Origin: Owenia fusiformis
Taxonomy: Eukaryota > Annelida > Polychaeta > Sabellida > Oweniidae
DNA length: 62,000 nucleotides
Reading direction: 5' to 3'
NCBI GenBank assembly: GCA_903813345.2
Contig: CAIIXF020000569.1
Span: forward strand, 1-62,000
Position 1 is the first letter of the stretch. Each line of letters opens with the position of its first letter. Below, piece by piece: positions 31,301-45,145 of this stretch. The notes beneath the pieces were generated by a model. It was not told where the DNA came from. It was given only the letters and a program-made list of their open reading frames with translations, and did not search any database. Position numbers and translations under genes: made by a program.

Positions 31301-34300
31301 CTCAGAGCGTCCGTAGAGCCATTAGCCTCTATACGCGTATGGGCAAATCCTATTATGATTTTTGCTTTCGTATGTGCAAAAAGCAAAAATCCTCCTCACA
31401 CACGTTCTCACCAACGAGAGATATTTGGATAAATCTACTCATACACGTTGTTAGGGGGCTAGGCGTAGTCGGTGGGAAATTAGGTCAAATCCTTATCTGG
31501 GTCAAAGGTCGAAATCTAGGTCGAAATCTGCATTTCCGCTATTTTGGCCTCTCGAGCCTCCTTAAGAAGTCAGAATCGGAGGAAAACTAGCTGGTCGGAA
31601 AGACAGTTTTCCGAGCATTAAAAAAACAGTGAACCAAATTTCAATCCGACCATTAGTTATCGAGATATACGCGTTTGAAGTTCGCGTACGGGCCACCGTT
31701 GCCGTATATCTAGACGACACCTGGTATACACTTGGTATACGTATCTCTGCGAACAACAGACATTTGAAAGAAAATAGGCCCGAAGGATGACTAGAGCATT
31801 TCTAAAACAACGATTCCCTTCGTCAAACTAACGATTGCGGAATGTAGAACGACACGTACGCTGCTCGAATCTACGTCGAAAGCTCTATATAAACGTCTGG
31901 AAGGCCTATTTTTTGAAGGACTATTTTTTGACCTCGACGGATCCGCGAAGCACGAGCCAGGCATTCTCCCCAACTACCTCCCTAGATTCCCCGACCTTTA
32001 ATCGACCATTATAGGCCCTCAGAGCGTCCGTAGAGCCATTAGCCTCTATACGCGTATGGGCAAATCCTATTATGATTTTTGCTTTCGTATGTGCAAAAAG
32101 CAAAAATCCTCCTCACACACGTTCTCACCAACGAGAGATATTTGGATAAATCTACTCATACACGTTGTTAGGGGGCTAGGCGTAGTCGGTGGGAAATTAG
32201 GTCAAATCCTTATCTGGGTCAAAGGTCGAAATCTAGGTCGAAATCTGCATTTCCGCTATTTTGGCCTCTCGAGCCTCCTTAAGAAGTCAGAATCGGAGGA
32301 AAACTAGCTGGTCGGAAAGACAGTTTTCCGAGCATTAAAAAAACAGTGAACCAAATTTCAATCCGACCATTAGTTATCGAGATATACGCGTTTGAAGTTC
32401 GCGTACGGGCCACCGTTGCCGTATATCTAGACGACACCTGGTATACACTTGGTATACGTATCTCTGCGAACAACAGACATTTGAAAGAAAATAGGCCCGA
32501 AGGATGACTAGAGCATTTCTAAAACAACGATTCCCTTCGTCAAACTAACGATTGCGGAATGTAGAACGACACGTACGCTGCTCGAATCTACGTCGAAAGC
32601 TCTATATAAACGTCTGGAAGGCCTATTTTTTGAAGGACTATTTTTTGACCTCGACGGATCCGCGAAGCACGAGCCAGGCATTCTCCCCAACTACCTCCCT
32701 AGATTCCCCGACCTTTAATCGACCATTATAGGCCCTCAGAGCGTCCGTAGAGCCATTAGCCTCTATACGCGTATGGGCAAATCCTATTATGATTTTTGCT
32801 TTCGTATGTGCAAAAAGCAAAAATCCTCCTCACACACGTTCTCACCAACGAGAGATATTTGGATAAATCTACTCATACACGTTGTTAGGGGGCTAGGCGT
32901 AGTCGGTGGGAAATTAGGTCAAATCCTTATCTGGGTCAAAGGTCGAAATCTAGGTCGAAATCTGCATTTCCGCTATTTTGGCCTCTCGAGCCTCCTTAAG
33001 AAGTCAGAATCGGAGGAAAACTAGCTGGTCGGAAAGACAGTTTTCCGAGCATTAAAAAAACAGTGAACCAAATTTCAATCCGACCATTAGTTATCGAGAT
33101 ATACGCGTTTGAAGTTCGCGTACGGGCCACCGTTGCCGTATATCTAGACGACACCTGGTATACACTTGGTATACGTATCTCTGCGAACAACAGACATTTG
33201 AAAGAAAATAGGCCCGAAGGATGACTAGAGCATTTCTAAAACAACGATTCCCTTCGTCAAACTAACGATTGCGGAATGTAGAACGACACGTACGCTGCTC
33301 GAATCTACGTCGAAAGCTCTATATAAACGTCTGGAAGGCCTATTTTTTGAAGGACTATTTTTTGACCTCGACGGATCCGCGAAGCACGAGCCAGGCATTC
33401 TCCCCAACTACCTCCCTAGATTCCCCGACCTTTAATCGACCATTATAGGCCCTCAGAGCGTCCGTAGAGCCATTAGCCTCTATACGCGTATGGGCAAATC
33501 CTATTATGATTTTTGCTTTCGTATGTGCAAAAAGCAAAAATCCTCCTCACACACGTTCTCACCAACGAGAGATATTTGGATAAATCTACTCATACACGTT
33601 GTTAGGGGGCTAGGCGTAGTCGGTGGGAAATTAGGTCAAATCCTTATCTGGGTCAAAGGTCGAAATCTAGGTCGAAATCTGCATTTCCGCTATTTTGGCC
33701 TCTCGAGCCTCCTTAAGAAGTCAGAATCGGAGGAAAACTAGCTGGTCGGAAAGACAGTTTTCCGAGCATTAAAAAAACAGTGAACCAAATTTCAATCCGA
33801 CCATTAGTTATCGAGATATACGCGTTTGAAGTTCGCGTACGGGCCACCGTTGCCGTATATCTAGACGACACCTGGTATACACTTGGTATACGTATCTCTG
33901 CGAACAACAGACATTTGAAAGAAAATAGGCCCGAAGGATGACTAGAGCATTTCTAAAACAACGATTCCCTTCGTCAAACTAACGATTGCGGAATGTAGAA
34001 CGACACGTACGCTGCTCGAATCTACGTCGAAAGCTCTATATAAACGTCTGGAAGGCCTATTTTTTGAAGGACTATTTTTTGACCTCGACGGATCCGCGAA
34101 GCACGAGCCAGGCATTCTCCCCAACTACCTCCCTAGATTCCCCGACCTTTAATCGACCATTATAGGCCCTCAGAGCGTCCGTAGAGCCATTAGCCTCTAT
34201 ACGCGTATGGGCAAATCCTATTATGATTTTTGCTTTCGTATGTGCAAAAAGCAAAAATCCTCCTCACACACGTTCTCACCAACGAGAGATATTTGGATAA

Positions 34301-37300
34301 ATCTACTCATACACGTTGTTAGGGGGCTAGGCGTAGTCGGTGGGAAATTAGGTCAAATCCTTATCTGGGTCAAAGGTCGAAATCTAGGTCGAAATCTGCA
34401 TTTCCGCTATTTTGGCCTCTCGAGCCTCCTTAAGAAGTCAGAATCGGAGGAAAACTAGCTGGTCGGAAAGACAGTTTTCCGAGCATTAAAAAAACAGTGA
34501 ACCAAATTTCAATCCGACCATTAGTTATCGAGATATACGCGTTTGAAGTTCGCGTACGGGCCACCGTTGCCGTATATCTAGACGACACCTGGTATACACT
34601 TGGTATACGTATCTCTGCGAACAACAGACATTTGAAAGAAAATAGGCCCGAAGGATGACTAGAGCATTTCTAAAACAACGATTCCCTTCGTCAAACTAAC
34701 GATTGCGGAATGTAGAACGACACGTACGCTGCTCGAATCTACGTCGAAAGCTCTATATAAACGTCTGGAAGGCCTATTTTTTGAAGGACTATTTTTTGAC
34801 CTCGACGGATCCGCGAAGCACGAGCCAGGCATTCTCCCCAACTACCTCCCTAGATTCCCCGACCTTTAATCGACCATTATAGGCCCTCAGAGCGTCCGTA
34901 GAGCCATTAGCCTCTATACGCGTATGGGCAAATCCTATTATGATTTTTGCTTTCGTATGTGCAAAAAGCAAAAATCCTCCTCACACACGTTCTCACCAAC
35001 GAGAGATATTTGGATAAATCTACTCATACACGTTGTTAGGGGGCTAGGCGTAGTCGGTGGGAAATTAGGTCAAATCCTTATCTGGGTCAAAGGTCGAAAT
35101 CTAGGTCGAAATCTGCATTTCCGCTATTTTGGCCTCTCGAGCCTCCTTAAGAAGTCAGAATCGGAGGAAAACTAGCTGGTCGGAAAGACAGTTTTCCGAG
35201 CATTAAAAAAACAGTGAACCAAATTTCAATCCGACCATTAGTTATCGAGATATACGCGTTTGAAGTTCGCGTACGGGCCACCGTTGCCGTATATCTAGAC
35301 GACACCTGGTATACACTTGGTATACGTATCTCTGCGAACAACAGACATTTGAAAGAAAATAGGCCCGAAGGATGACTAGAGCATTTCTAAAACAACGATT
35401 CCCTTCGTCAAACTAACGATTGCGGAATGTAGAACGACACGTACGCTGCTCGAATCTACGTCGAAAGCTCTATATAAACGTCTGGAAGGCCTATTTTTTG
35501 AAGGACTATTTTTTGACCTCGACGGATCCGCGAAGCACGAGCCAGGCATTCTCCCCAACTACCTCCCTAGATTCCCCGACCTTTAATCGACCATTATAGG
35601 CCCTCAGAGCGTCCGTAGAGCCATTAGCCTCTATACGCGTATGGGCAAATCCTATTATGATTTTTGCTTTCGTATGTGCAAAAAGCAAAAATCCTCCTCA
35701 CACACGTTCTCACCAACGAGAGATATTTGGATAAATCTACTCATACACGTTGTTAGGGGGCTAGGCGTAGTCGGTGGGAAATTAGGTCAAATCCTTATCT
35801 GGGTCAAAGGTCGAAATCTAGGTCGAAATCTGCATTTCCGCTATTTTGGCCTCTCGAGCCTCCTTAAGAAGTCAGAATCGGAGGAAAACTAGCTGGTCGG
35901 AAAGACAGTTTTCCGAGCATTAAAAAAACAGTGAACCAAATTTCAATCCGACCATTAGTTATCGAGATATACGCGTTTGAAGTTCGCGTACGGGCCACCG
36001 TTGCCGTATATCTAGACGACACCTGGTATACACTTGGTATACGTATCTCTGCGAACAACAGACATTTGAAAGAAAATAGGCCCGAAGGATGACTAGAGCA
36101 TTTCTAAAACAACGATTCCCTTCGTCAAACTAACGATTGCGGAATGTAGAACGACACGTACGCTGCTCGAATCTACGTCGAAAGCTCTATATAAACGTCT
36201 GGAAGGCCTATTTTTTGAAGGACTATTTTTTGACCTCGACGGATCCGCGAAGCACGAGCCAGGCATTCTCCCCAACTACCTCCCTAGATTCCCCGACCTT
36301 TAATCGACCATTATAGGCCCTCAGAGCGTCCGTAGAGCCATTAGCCTCTATACGCGTATGGGCAAATCCTATTATGATTTTTGCTTTCGTATGTGCAAAA
36401 AGCAAAAATCCTCCTCACACACGTTCTCACCAACGAGAGATATTTGGATAAATCTACTCATACACGTTGTTAGGGGGCTAGGCGTAGTCGGTGGGAAATT
36501 AGGTCAAATCCTTATCTGGGTCAAAGGTCGAAATCTAGGTCGAAATCTGCATTTCCGCTATTTTGGCCTCTCGAGCCTCCTTAAGAAGTCAGAATCGGAG
36601 GAAAACTAGCTGGTCGGAAAGACAGTTTTCCGAGCATTAAAAAAACAGTGAACCAAATTTCAATCCGACCATTAGTTATCGAGATATACGCGTTTGAAGT
36701 TCGCGTACGGGCCACCGTTGCCGTATATCTAGACGACACCTGGTATACACTTGGTATACGTATCTCTGCGAACAACAGACATTTGAAAGAAAATAGGCCC
36801 GAAGGATGACTAGAGCATTTCTAAAACAACGATTCCCTTCGTCAAACTAACGATTGCGGAATGTAGAACGACACGTACGCTGCTCGAATCTACGTCGAAA
36901 GCTCTATATAAACGTCTGGAAGGCCTATTTTTTGAAGGACTATTTTTTGACCTCGACGGATCCGCGAAGCACGAGCCAGGCATTCTCCCCAACTACCTCC
37001 CTAGATTCCCCGACCTTTAATCGACCATTATAGGCCCTCAGAGCGTCCGTAGAGCCATTAGCCTCTATACGCGTATGGGCAAATCCTATTATGATTTTTG
37101 CTTTCGTATGTGCAAAAAGCAAAAATCCTCCTCACACACGTTCTCACCAACGAGAGATATTTGGATAAATCTACTCATACACGTTGTTAGGGGGCTAGGC
37201 GTAGTCGGTGGGAAATTAGGTCAAATCCTTATCTGGGTCAAAGGTCGAAATCTAGGTCGAAATCTGCATTTCCGCTATTTTGGCCTCTCGAGCCTCCTTA

Positions 37301-40300
37301 AGAAGTCAGAATCGGAGGAAAACTAGCTGGTCGGAAAGACAGTTTTCCGAGCATTAAAAAAACAGTGAACCAAATTTCAATCCGACCATTAGTTATCGAG
37401 ATATACGCGTTTGAAGTTCGCGTACGGGCCACCGTTGCCGTATATCTAGACGACACCTGGTATACACTTGGTATACGTATCTCTGCGAACAACAGACATT
37501 TGAAAGAAAATAGGCCCGAAGGATGACTAGAGCATTTCTAAAACAACGATTCCCTTCGTCAAACTAACGATTGCGGAATGTAGAACGACACGTACGCTGC
37601 TCGAATCTACGTCGAAAGCTCTATATAAACGTCTGGAAGGCCTATTTTTTGAAGGACTATTTTTTGACCTCGACGGATCCGCGAAGCACGAGCCAGGCAT
37701 TCTCCCCAACTACCTCCCTAGATTCCCCGACCTTTAATCGACCATTATAGGCCCTCAGAGCGTCCGTAGAGCCATTAGCCTCTATACGCGTATGGGCAAA
37801 TCCTATTATGATTTTTGCTTTCGTATGTGCAAAAAGCAAAAATCCTCCTCACACACGTTCTCACCAACGAGAGATATTTGGATAAATCTACTCATACACG
37901 TTGTTAGGGGGCTAGGCGTAGTCGGTGGGAAATTAGGTCAAATCCTTATCTGGGTCAAAGGTCGAAATCTAGGTCGAAATCTGCATTTCCGCTATTTTGG
38001 CCTCTCGAGCCTCCTTAAGAAGTCAGAATCGGAGGAAAACTAGCTGGTCGGAAAGACAGTTTTCCGAGCATTAAAAAAACAGTGAACCAAATTTCAATCC
38101 GACCATTAGTTATCGAGATATACGCGTTTGAAGTTCGCGTACGGGCCACCGTTGCCGTATATCTAGACGACACCTGGTATACACTTGGTATACGTATCTC
38201 TGCGAACAACAGACATTTGAAAGAAAATAGGCCCGAAGGATGACTAGAGCATTTCTAAAACAACGATTCCCTTCGTCAAACTAACGATTGCGGAATGTAG
38301 AACGACACGTACGCTGCTCGAATCTACGTCGAAAGCTCTATATAAACGTCTGGAAGGCCTATTTTTTGAAGGACTATTTTTTGACCTCGACGGATCCGCG
38401 AAGCACGAGCCAGGCATTCTCCCCAACTACCTCCCTAGATTCCCCGACCTTTAATCGACCATTATAGGCCCTCAGAGCGTCCGTAGAGCCATTAGCCTCT
38501 ATACGCGTATGGGCAAATCCTATTATGATTTTTGCTTTCGTATGTGCAAAAAGCAAAAATCCTCCTCACACACGTTCTCACCAACGAGAGATATTTGGAT
38601 AAATCTACTCATACACGTTGTTAGGGGGCTAGGCGTAGTCGGTGGGAAATTAGGTCAAATCCTTATCTGGGTCAAAGGTCGAAATCTAGGTCGAAATCTG
38701 CATTTCCGCTATTTTGGCCTCTCGAGCCTCCTTAAGAAGTCAGAATCGGAGGAAAACTAGCTGGTCGGAAAGACAGTTTTCCGAGCATTAAAAAAACAGT
38801 GAACCAAATTTCAATCCGACCATTAGTTATCGAGATATACGCGTTTGAAGTTCGCGTACGGGCCACCGTTGCCGTATATCTAGACGACACCTGGTATACA
38901 CTTGGTATACGTATCTCTGCGAACAACAGACATTTGAAAGAAAATAGGCCCGAAGGATGACTAGAGCATTTCTAAAACAACGATTCCCTTCGTCAAACTA
39001 ACGATTGCGGAATGTAGAACGACACGTACGCTGCTCGAATCTACGTCGAAAGCTCTATATAAACGTCTGGAAGGCCTATTTTTTGAAGGACTATTTTTTG
39101 ACCTCGACGGATCCGCGAAGCACGAGCCAGGCATTCTCCCCAACTACCTCCCTAGATTCCCCGACCTTTAATCGACCATTATAGGCCCTCAGAGCGTCCG
39201 TAGAGCCATTAGCCTCTATACGCGTATGGGCAAATCCTATTATGATTTTTGCTTTCGTATGTGCAAAAAGCAAAAATCCTCCTCACACACGTTCTCACCA
39301 ACGAGAGATATTTGGATAAATCTACTCATACACGTTGTTAGGGGGCTAGGCGTAGTCGGTGGGAAATTAGGTCAAATCCTTATCTGGGTCAAAGGTCGAA
39401 ATCTAGGTCGAAATCTGCATTTCCGCTATTTTGGCCTCTCGAGCCTCCTTAAGAAGTCAGAATCGGAGGAAAACTAGCTGGTCGGAAAGACAGTTTTCCG
39501 AGCATTAAAAAAACAGTGAACCAAATTTCAATCCGACCATTAGTTATCGAGATATACGCGTTTGAAGTTCGCGTACGGGCCACCGTTGCCGTATATCTAG
39601 ACGACACCTGGTATACACTTGGTATACGTATCTCTGCGAACAACAGACATTTGAAAGAAAATAGGCCCGAAGGATGACTAGAGCATTTCTAAAACAACGA
39701 TTCCCTTCGTCAAACTAACGATTGCGGAATGTAGAACGACACGTACGCTGCTCGAATCTACGTCGAAAGCTCTATATAAACGTCTGGAAGGCCTATTTTT
39801 TGAAGGACTATTTTTTGACCTCGACGGATCCGCGAAGCACGAGCCAGGCATTCTCCCCAACTACCTCCCTAGATTCCCCGACCTTTAATCGACCATTATA
39901 GGCCCTCAGAGCGTCCGTAGAGCCATTAGCCTCTATACGCGTATGGGCAAATCCTATTATGATTTTTGCTTTCGTATGTGCAAAAAGCAAAAATCCTCCT
40001 CACACACGTTCTCACCAACGAGAGATATTTGGATAAATCTACTCATACACGTTGTTAGGGGGCTAGGCGTAGTCGGTGGGAAATTAGGTCAAATCCTTAT
40101 CTGGGTCAAAGGTCGAAATCTAGGTCGAAATCTGCATTTCCGCTATTTTGGCCTCTCGAGCCTCCTTAAGAAGTCAGAATCGGAGGAAAACTAGCTGGTC
40201 GGAAAGACAGTTTTCCGAGCATTAAAAAAACAGTGAACCAAATTTCAATCCGACCATTAGTTATCGAGATATACGCGTTTGAAGTTCGCGTACGGGCCAC

Positions 40301-43300
40301 CGTTGCCGTATATCTAGACGACACCTGGTATACACTTGGTATACGTATCTCTGCGAACAACAGACATTTGAAAGAAAATAGGCCCGAAGGATGACTAGAG
40401 CATTTCTAAAACAACGATTCCCTTCGTCAAACTAACGATTGCGGAATGTAGAACGACACGTACGCTGCTCGAATCTACGTCGAAAGCTCTATATAAACGT
40501 CTGGAAGGCCTATTTTTTGAAGGACTATTTTTTGACCTCGACGGATCCGCGAAGCACGAGCCAGGCATTCTCCCCAACTACCTCCCTAGATTCCCCGACC
40601 TTTAATCGACCATTATAGGCCCTCAGAGCGTCCGTAGAGCCATTAGCCTCTATACGCGTATGGGCAAATCCTATTATGATTTTTGCTTTCGTATGTGCAA
40701 AAAGCAAAAATCCTCCTCACACACGTTCTCACCAACGAGAGATATTTGGATAAATCTACTCATACACGTTGTTAGGGGGCTAGGCGTAGTCGGTGGGAAA
40801 TTAGGTCAAATCCTTATCTGGGTCAAAGGTCGAAATCTAGGTCGAAATCTGCATTTCCGCTATTTTGGCCTCTCGAGCCTCCTTAAGAAGTCAGAATCGG
40901 AGGAAAACTAGCTGGTCGGAAAGACAGTTTTCCGAGCATTAAAAAAACAGTGAACCAAATTTCAATCCGACCATTAGTTATCGAGATATACGCGTTTGAA
41001 GTTCGCGTACGGGCCACCGTTGCCGTATATCTAGACGACACCTGGTATACACTTGGTATACGTATCTCTGCGAACAACAGACATTTGAAAGAAAATAGGC
41101 CCGAAGGATGACTAGAGCATTTCTAAAACAACGATTCCCTTCGTCAAACTAACGATTGCGGAATGTAGAACGACACGTACGCTGCTCGAATCTACGTCGA
41201 AAGCTCTATATAAACGTCTGGAAGGCCTATTTTTTGAAGGACTATTTTTTGACCTCGACGGATCCGCGAAGCACGAGCCAGGCATTCTCCCCAACTACCT
41301 CCCTAGATTCCCCGACCTTTAATCGACCATTATAGGCCCTCAGAGCGTCCGTAGAGCCATTAGCCTCTATACGCGTATGGGCAAATCCTATTATGATTTT
41401 TGCTTTCGTATGTGCAAAAAGCAAAAATCCTCCTCACACACGTTCTCACCAACGAGAGATATTTGGATAAATCTACTCATACACGTTGTTAGGGGGCTAG
41501 GCGTAGTCGGTGGGAAATTAGGTCAAATCCTTATCTGGGTCAAAGGTCGAAATCTAGGTCGAAATCTGCATTTCCGCTATTTTGGCCTCTCGAGCCTCCT
41601 TAAGAAGTCAGAATCGGAGGAAAACTAGCTGGTCGGAAAGACAGTTTTCCGAGCATTAAAAAAACAGTGAACCAAATTTCAATCCGACCATTAGTTATCG
41701 AGATATACGCGTTTGAAGTTCGCGTACGGGCCACCGTTGCCGTATATCTAGACGACACCTGGTATACACTTGGTATACGTATCTCTGCGAACAACAGACA
41801 TTTGAAAGAAAATAGGCCCGAAGGATGACTAGAGCATTTCTAAAACAACGATTCCCTTCGTCAAACTAACGATTGCGGAATGTAGAACGACACGTACGCT
41901 GCTCGAATCTACGTCGAAAGCTCTATATAAACGTCTGGAAGGCCTATTTTTTGAAGGACTATTTTTTGACCTCGACGGATCCGCGAAGCACGAGCCAGGC
42001 ATTCTCCCCAACTACCTCCCTAGATTCCCCGACCTTTAATCGACCATTATAGGCCCTCAGAGCGTCCGTAGAGCCATTAGCCTCTATACGCGTATGGGCA
42101 AATCCTATTATGATTTTTGCTTTCGTATGTGCAAAAAGCAAAAATCCTCCTCACACACGTTCTCACCAACGAGAGATATTTGGATAAATCTACTCATACA
42201 CGTTGTTAGGGGGCTAGGCGTAGTCGGTGGGAAATTAGGTCAAATCCTTATCTGGGTCAAAGGTCGAAATCTAGGTCGAAATCTGCATTTCCGCTATTTT
42301 GGCCTCTCGAGCCTCCTTAAGAAGTCAGAATCGGAGGAAAACTAGCTGGTCGGAAAGACAGTTTTCCGAGCATTAAAAAAACAGTGAACCAAATTTCAAT
42401 CCGACCATTAGTTATCGAGATATACGCGTTTGAAGTTCGCGTACGGGCCACCGTTGCCGTATATCTAGACGACACCTGGTATACACTTGGTATACGTATC
42501 TCTGCGAACAACAGACATTTGAAAGAAAATAGGCCCGAAGGATGACTAGAGCATTTCTAAAACAACGATTCCCTTCGTCAAACTAACGATTGCGGAATGT
42601 AGAACGACACGTACGCTGCTCGAATCTACGTCGAAAGCTCTATATAAACGTCTGGAAGGCCTATTTTTTGAAGGACTATTTTTTGACCTCGACGGATCCG
42701 CGAAGCACGAGCCAGGCATTCTCCCCAACTACCTCCCTAGATTCCCCGACCTTTAATCGACCATTATAGGCCCTCAGAGCGTCCGTAGAGCCATTAGCCT
42801 CTATACGCGTATGGGCAAATCCTATTATGATTTTTGCTTTCGTATGTGCAAAAAGCAAAAATCCTCCTCACACACGTTCTCACCAACGAGAGATATTTGG
42901 ATAAATCTACTCATACACGTTGTTAGGGGGCTAGGCGTAGTCGGTGGGAAATTAGGTCAAATCCTTATCTGGGTCAAAGGTCGAAATCTAGGTCGAAATC
43001 TGCATTTCCGCTATTTTGGCCTCTCGAGCCTCCTTAAGAAGTCAGAATCGGAGGAAAACTAGCTGGTCGGAAAGACAGTTTTCCGAGCATTAAAAAAACA
43101 GTGAACCAAATTTCAATCCGACCATTAGTTATCGAGATATACGCGTTTGAAGTTCGCGTACGGGCCACCGTTGCCGTATATCTAGACGACACCTGGTATA
43201 CACTTGGTATACGTATCTCTGCGAACAACAGACATTTGAAAGAAAATAGGCCCGAAGGATGACTAGAGCATTTCTAAAACAACGATTCCCTTCGTCAAAC

Positions 43301-44978
43301 TAACGATTGCGGAATGTAGAACGACACGTACGCTGCTCGAATCTACGTCGAAAGCTCTATATAAACGTCTGGAAGGCCTATTTTTTGAAGGACTATTTTT
43401 TGACCTCGACGGATCCGCGAAGCACGAGCCAGGCATTCTCCCCAACTACCTCCCTAGATTCCCCGACCTTTAATCGACCATTATAGGCCCTCAGAGCGTC
43501 CGTAGAGCCATTAGCCTCTATACGCGTATGGGCAAATCCTATTATGATTTTTGCTTTCGTATGTGCAAAAAGCAAAAATCCTCCTCACACACGTTCTCAC
43601 CAACGAGAGATATTTGGATAAATCTACTCATACACGTTGTTAGGGGGCTAGGCGTAGTCGGTGGGAAATTAGGTCAAATCCTTATCTGGGTCAAAGGTCG
43701 AAATCTAGGTCGAAATCTGCATTTCCGCTATTTTGGCCTCTCGAGCCTCCTTAAGAAGTCAGAATCGGAGGAAAACTAGCTGGTCGGAAAGACAGTTTTC
43801 CGAGCATTAAAAAAACAGTGAACCAAATTTCAATCCGACCATTAGTTATCGAGATATACGCGTTTGAAGTTCGCGTACGGGCCACCGTTGCCGTATATCT
43901 AGACGACACCTGGTATACACTTGGTATACGTATCTCTGCGAACAACAGACATTTGAAAGAAAATAGGCCCGAAGGATGACTAGAGCATTTCTAAAACAAC
44001 GATTCCCTTCGTCAAACTAACGATTGCGGAATGTAGAACGACACGTACGCTGCTCGAATCTACGTCGAAAGCTCTATATAAACGTCTGGAAGGCCTATTT
44101 TTTGAAGGACTATTTTTTGACCTCGACGGATCCGCGAAGCACGAGCCAGGCATTCTCCCCAACTACCTCCCTAGATTCCCCGACCTTTAATCGACCATTA
44201 TAGGCCCTCAGAGCGTCCGTAGAGCCATTAGCCTCTATACGCGTATGGGCAAATCCTATTATGATTTTTGCTTTCGTATGTGCAAAAAGCAAAAATCCTC
44301 CTCACACACGTTCTCACCAACGAGAGATATTTGGATAAATCTACTCATACACGTTGTTAGGGGGCTAGGCGTAGTCGGTGGGAAATTAGGTCAAATCCTT
44401 ATCTGGGTCAAAGGTCGAAATCTAGGTCGAAATCTGCATTTCCGCTATTTTGGCCTCTCGAGCCTCCTTAAGAAGTCAGAATCGGAGGAAAACTAGCTGG
44501 TCGGAAAGACAGTTTTCCGAGCATTAAAAAAACAGTGAACCAAATTTCAATCCGACCATTAGTTATCGAGATATACGCGTTTGAAGTTCGCGTACGGGCC
44601 ACCGTTGCCGTATATCTAGACGACACCTGGTATACACTTGGTATACGTATCTCTGCGAACAACAGACATTTGAAAGAAAATAGGCCCGAAGGATGACTAG
44701 AGCATTTCTAAAACAACGATTCCCTTCGTCAAACTAACGATTGCGGAATGTAGAACGACACGTACGCTGCTCGAATCTACGTCGAAAGCTCTATATAAAC
44801 GTCTGGAAGGCCTATTTTTTGAAGGACTATTTTTTGACCTCGACGGATCCGCGAAGCACGAGCCAGGCATTCTCCCCAACTACCTCCCTAGATTCCCCGA
44901 CCTTTAATCGACCATTATAGGCCCTCAGAGCGTCCGTAGAGCCATTAGCCTCTATACGCGTATGGGCAAATCCTATTA

Positions 44979-45145
44979 TTAGACTCCAGATTGAAAATCT
45001 GGAGTCTATTGTTTTTGCCTGTTTTCTTTATTAGACTCCAGATGAAAATCTGGAGTCTATTGCTTTCGTCAGTTTTCTTTATTATTATTATTAGACTCCA
45101 GATTGAAAATCTGGAGTCTATTGCTTTTGCCAGTTTTCTTATTAT
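44979..45145 (+). repeat. Head-hairpin modules, three copies (unit 17)
   Basis: Inverted repeats at 44980-45008 (13-bp stem), 45032-45059 (12-bp stem, loop GAAA) and 45092-45120 (13-bp stem). The first begins one or two bases after the last 717-bp monomer. The satellite is therefore flanked on the left by a unit's CTAG and on the right by a head hairpin. Confidence 0.7.

Larger units (their letters stand above)
27771..44978 (+). repeat. Satellite: 24 perfect tandem copies of a 717-bp monomer
   Basis: Period 717 bp (landmark TGATTTTTGC at 27771, 28488 and so on; last monomer 44262-44978), giving exactly 24.0 copies and 17,208 bp. I found no substitution or indel between copies in the segments compared, and every repeated open frame has the same translation in each copy. 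The monomer is visibly richer in G+C and CpG than the flanking units yet aligns with their head region. Near-perfect identity implies very recent amplification or strong homogenisation (unequal exchange, gene conversion or rolling-circle amplification). Assembly expansion or truncation of the true copy number cannot be excluded. The 60-83-codon open frames are not supported as genes. Confidence 0.97.

Noticed and set aside
27771-44978. Tandem rRNA, 5S or snRNA gene cluster
   Set aside because: The 717-bp period is compatible with such clusters. However, I find no rRNA core, no 5S internal promoter boxes and no tRNA-like B box, and the left half is homologous to the neighbouring repeats.
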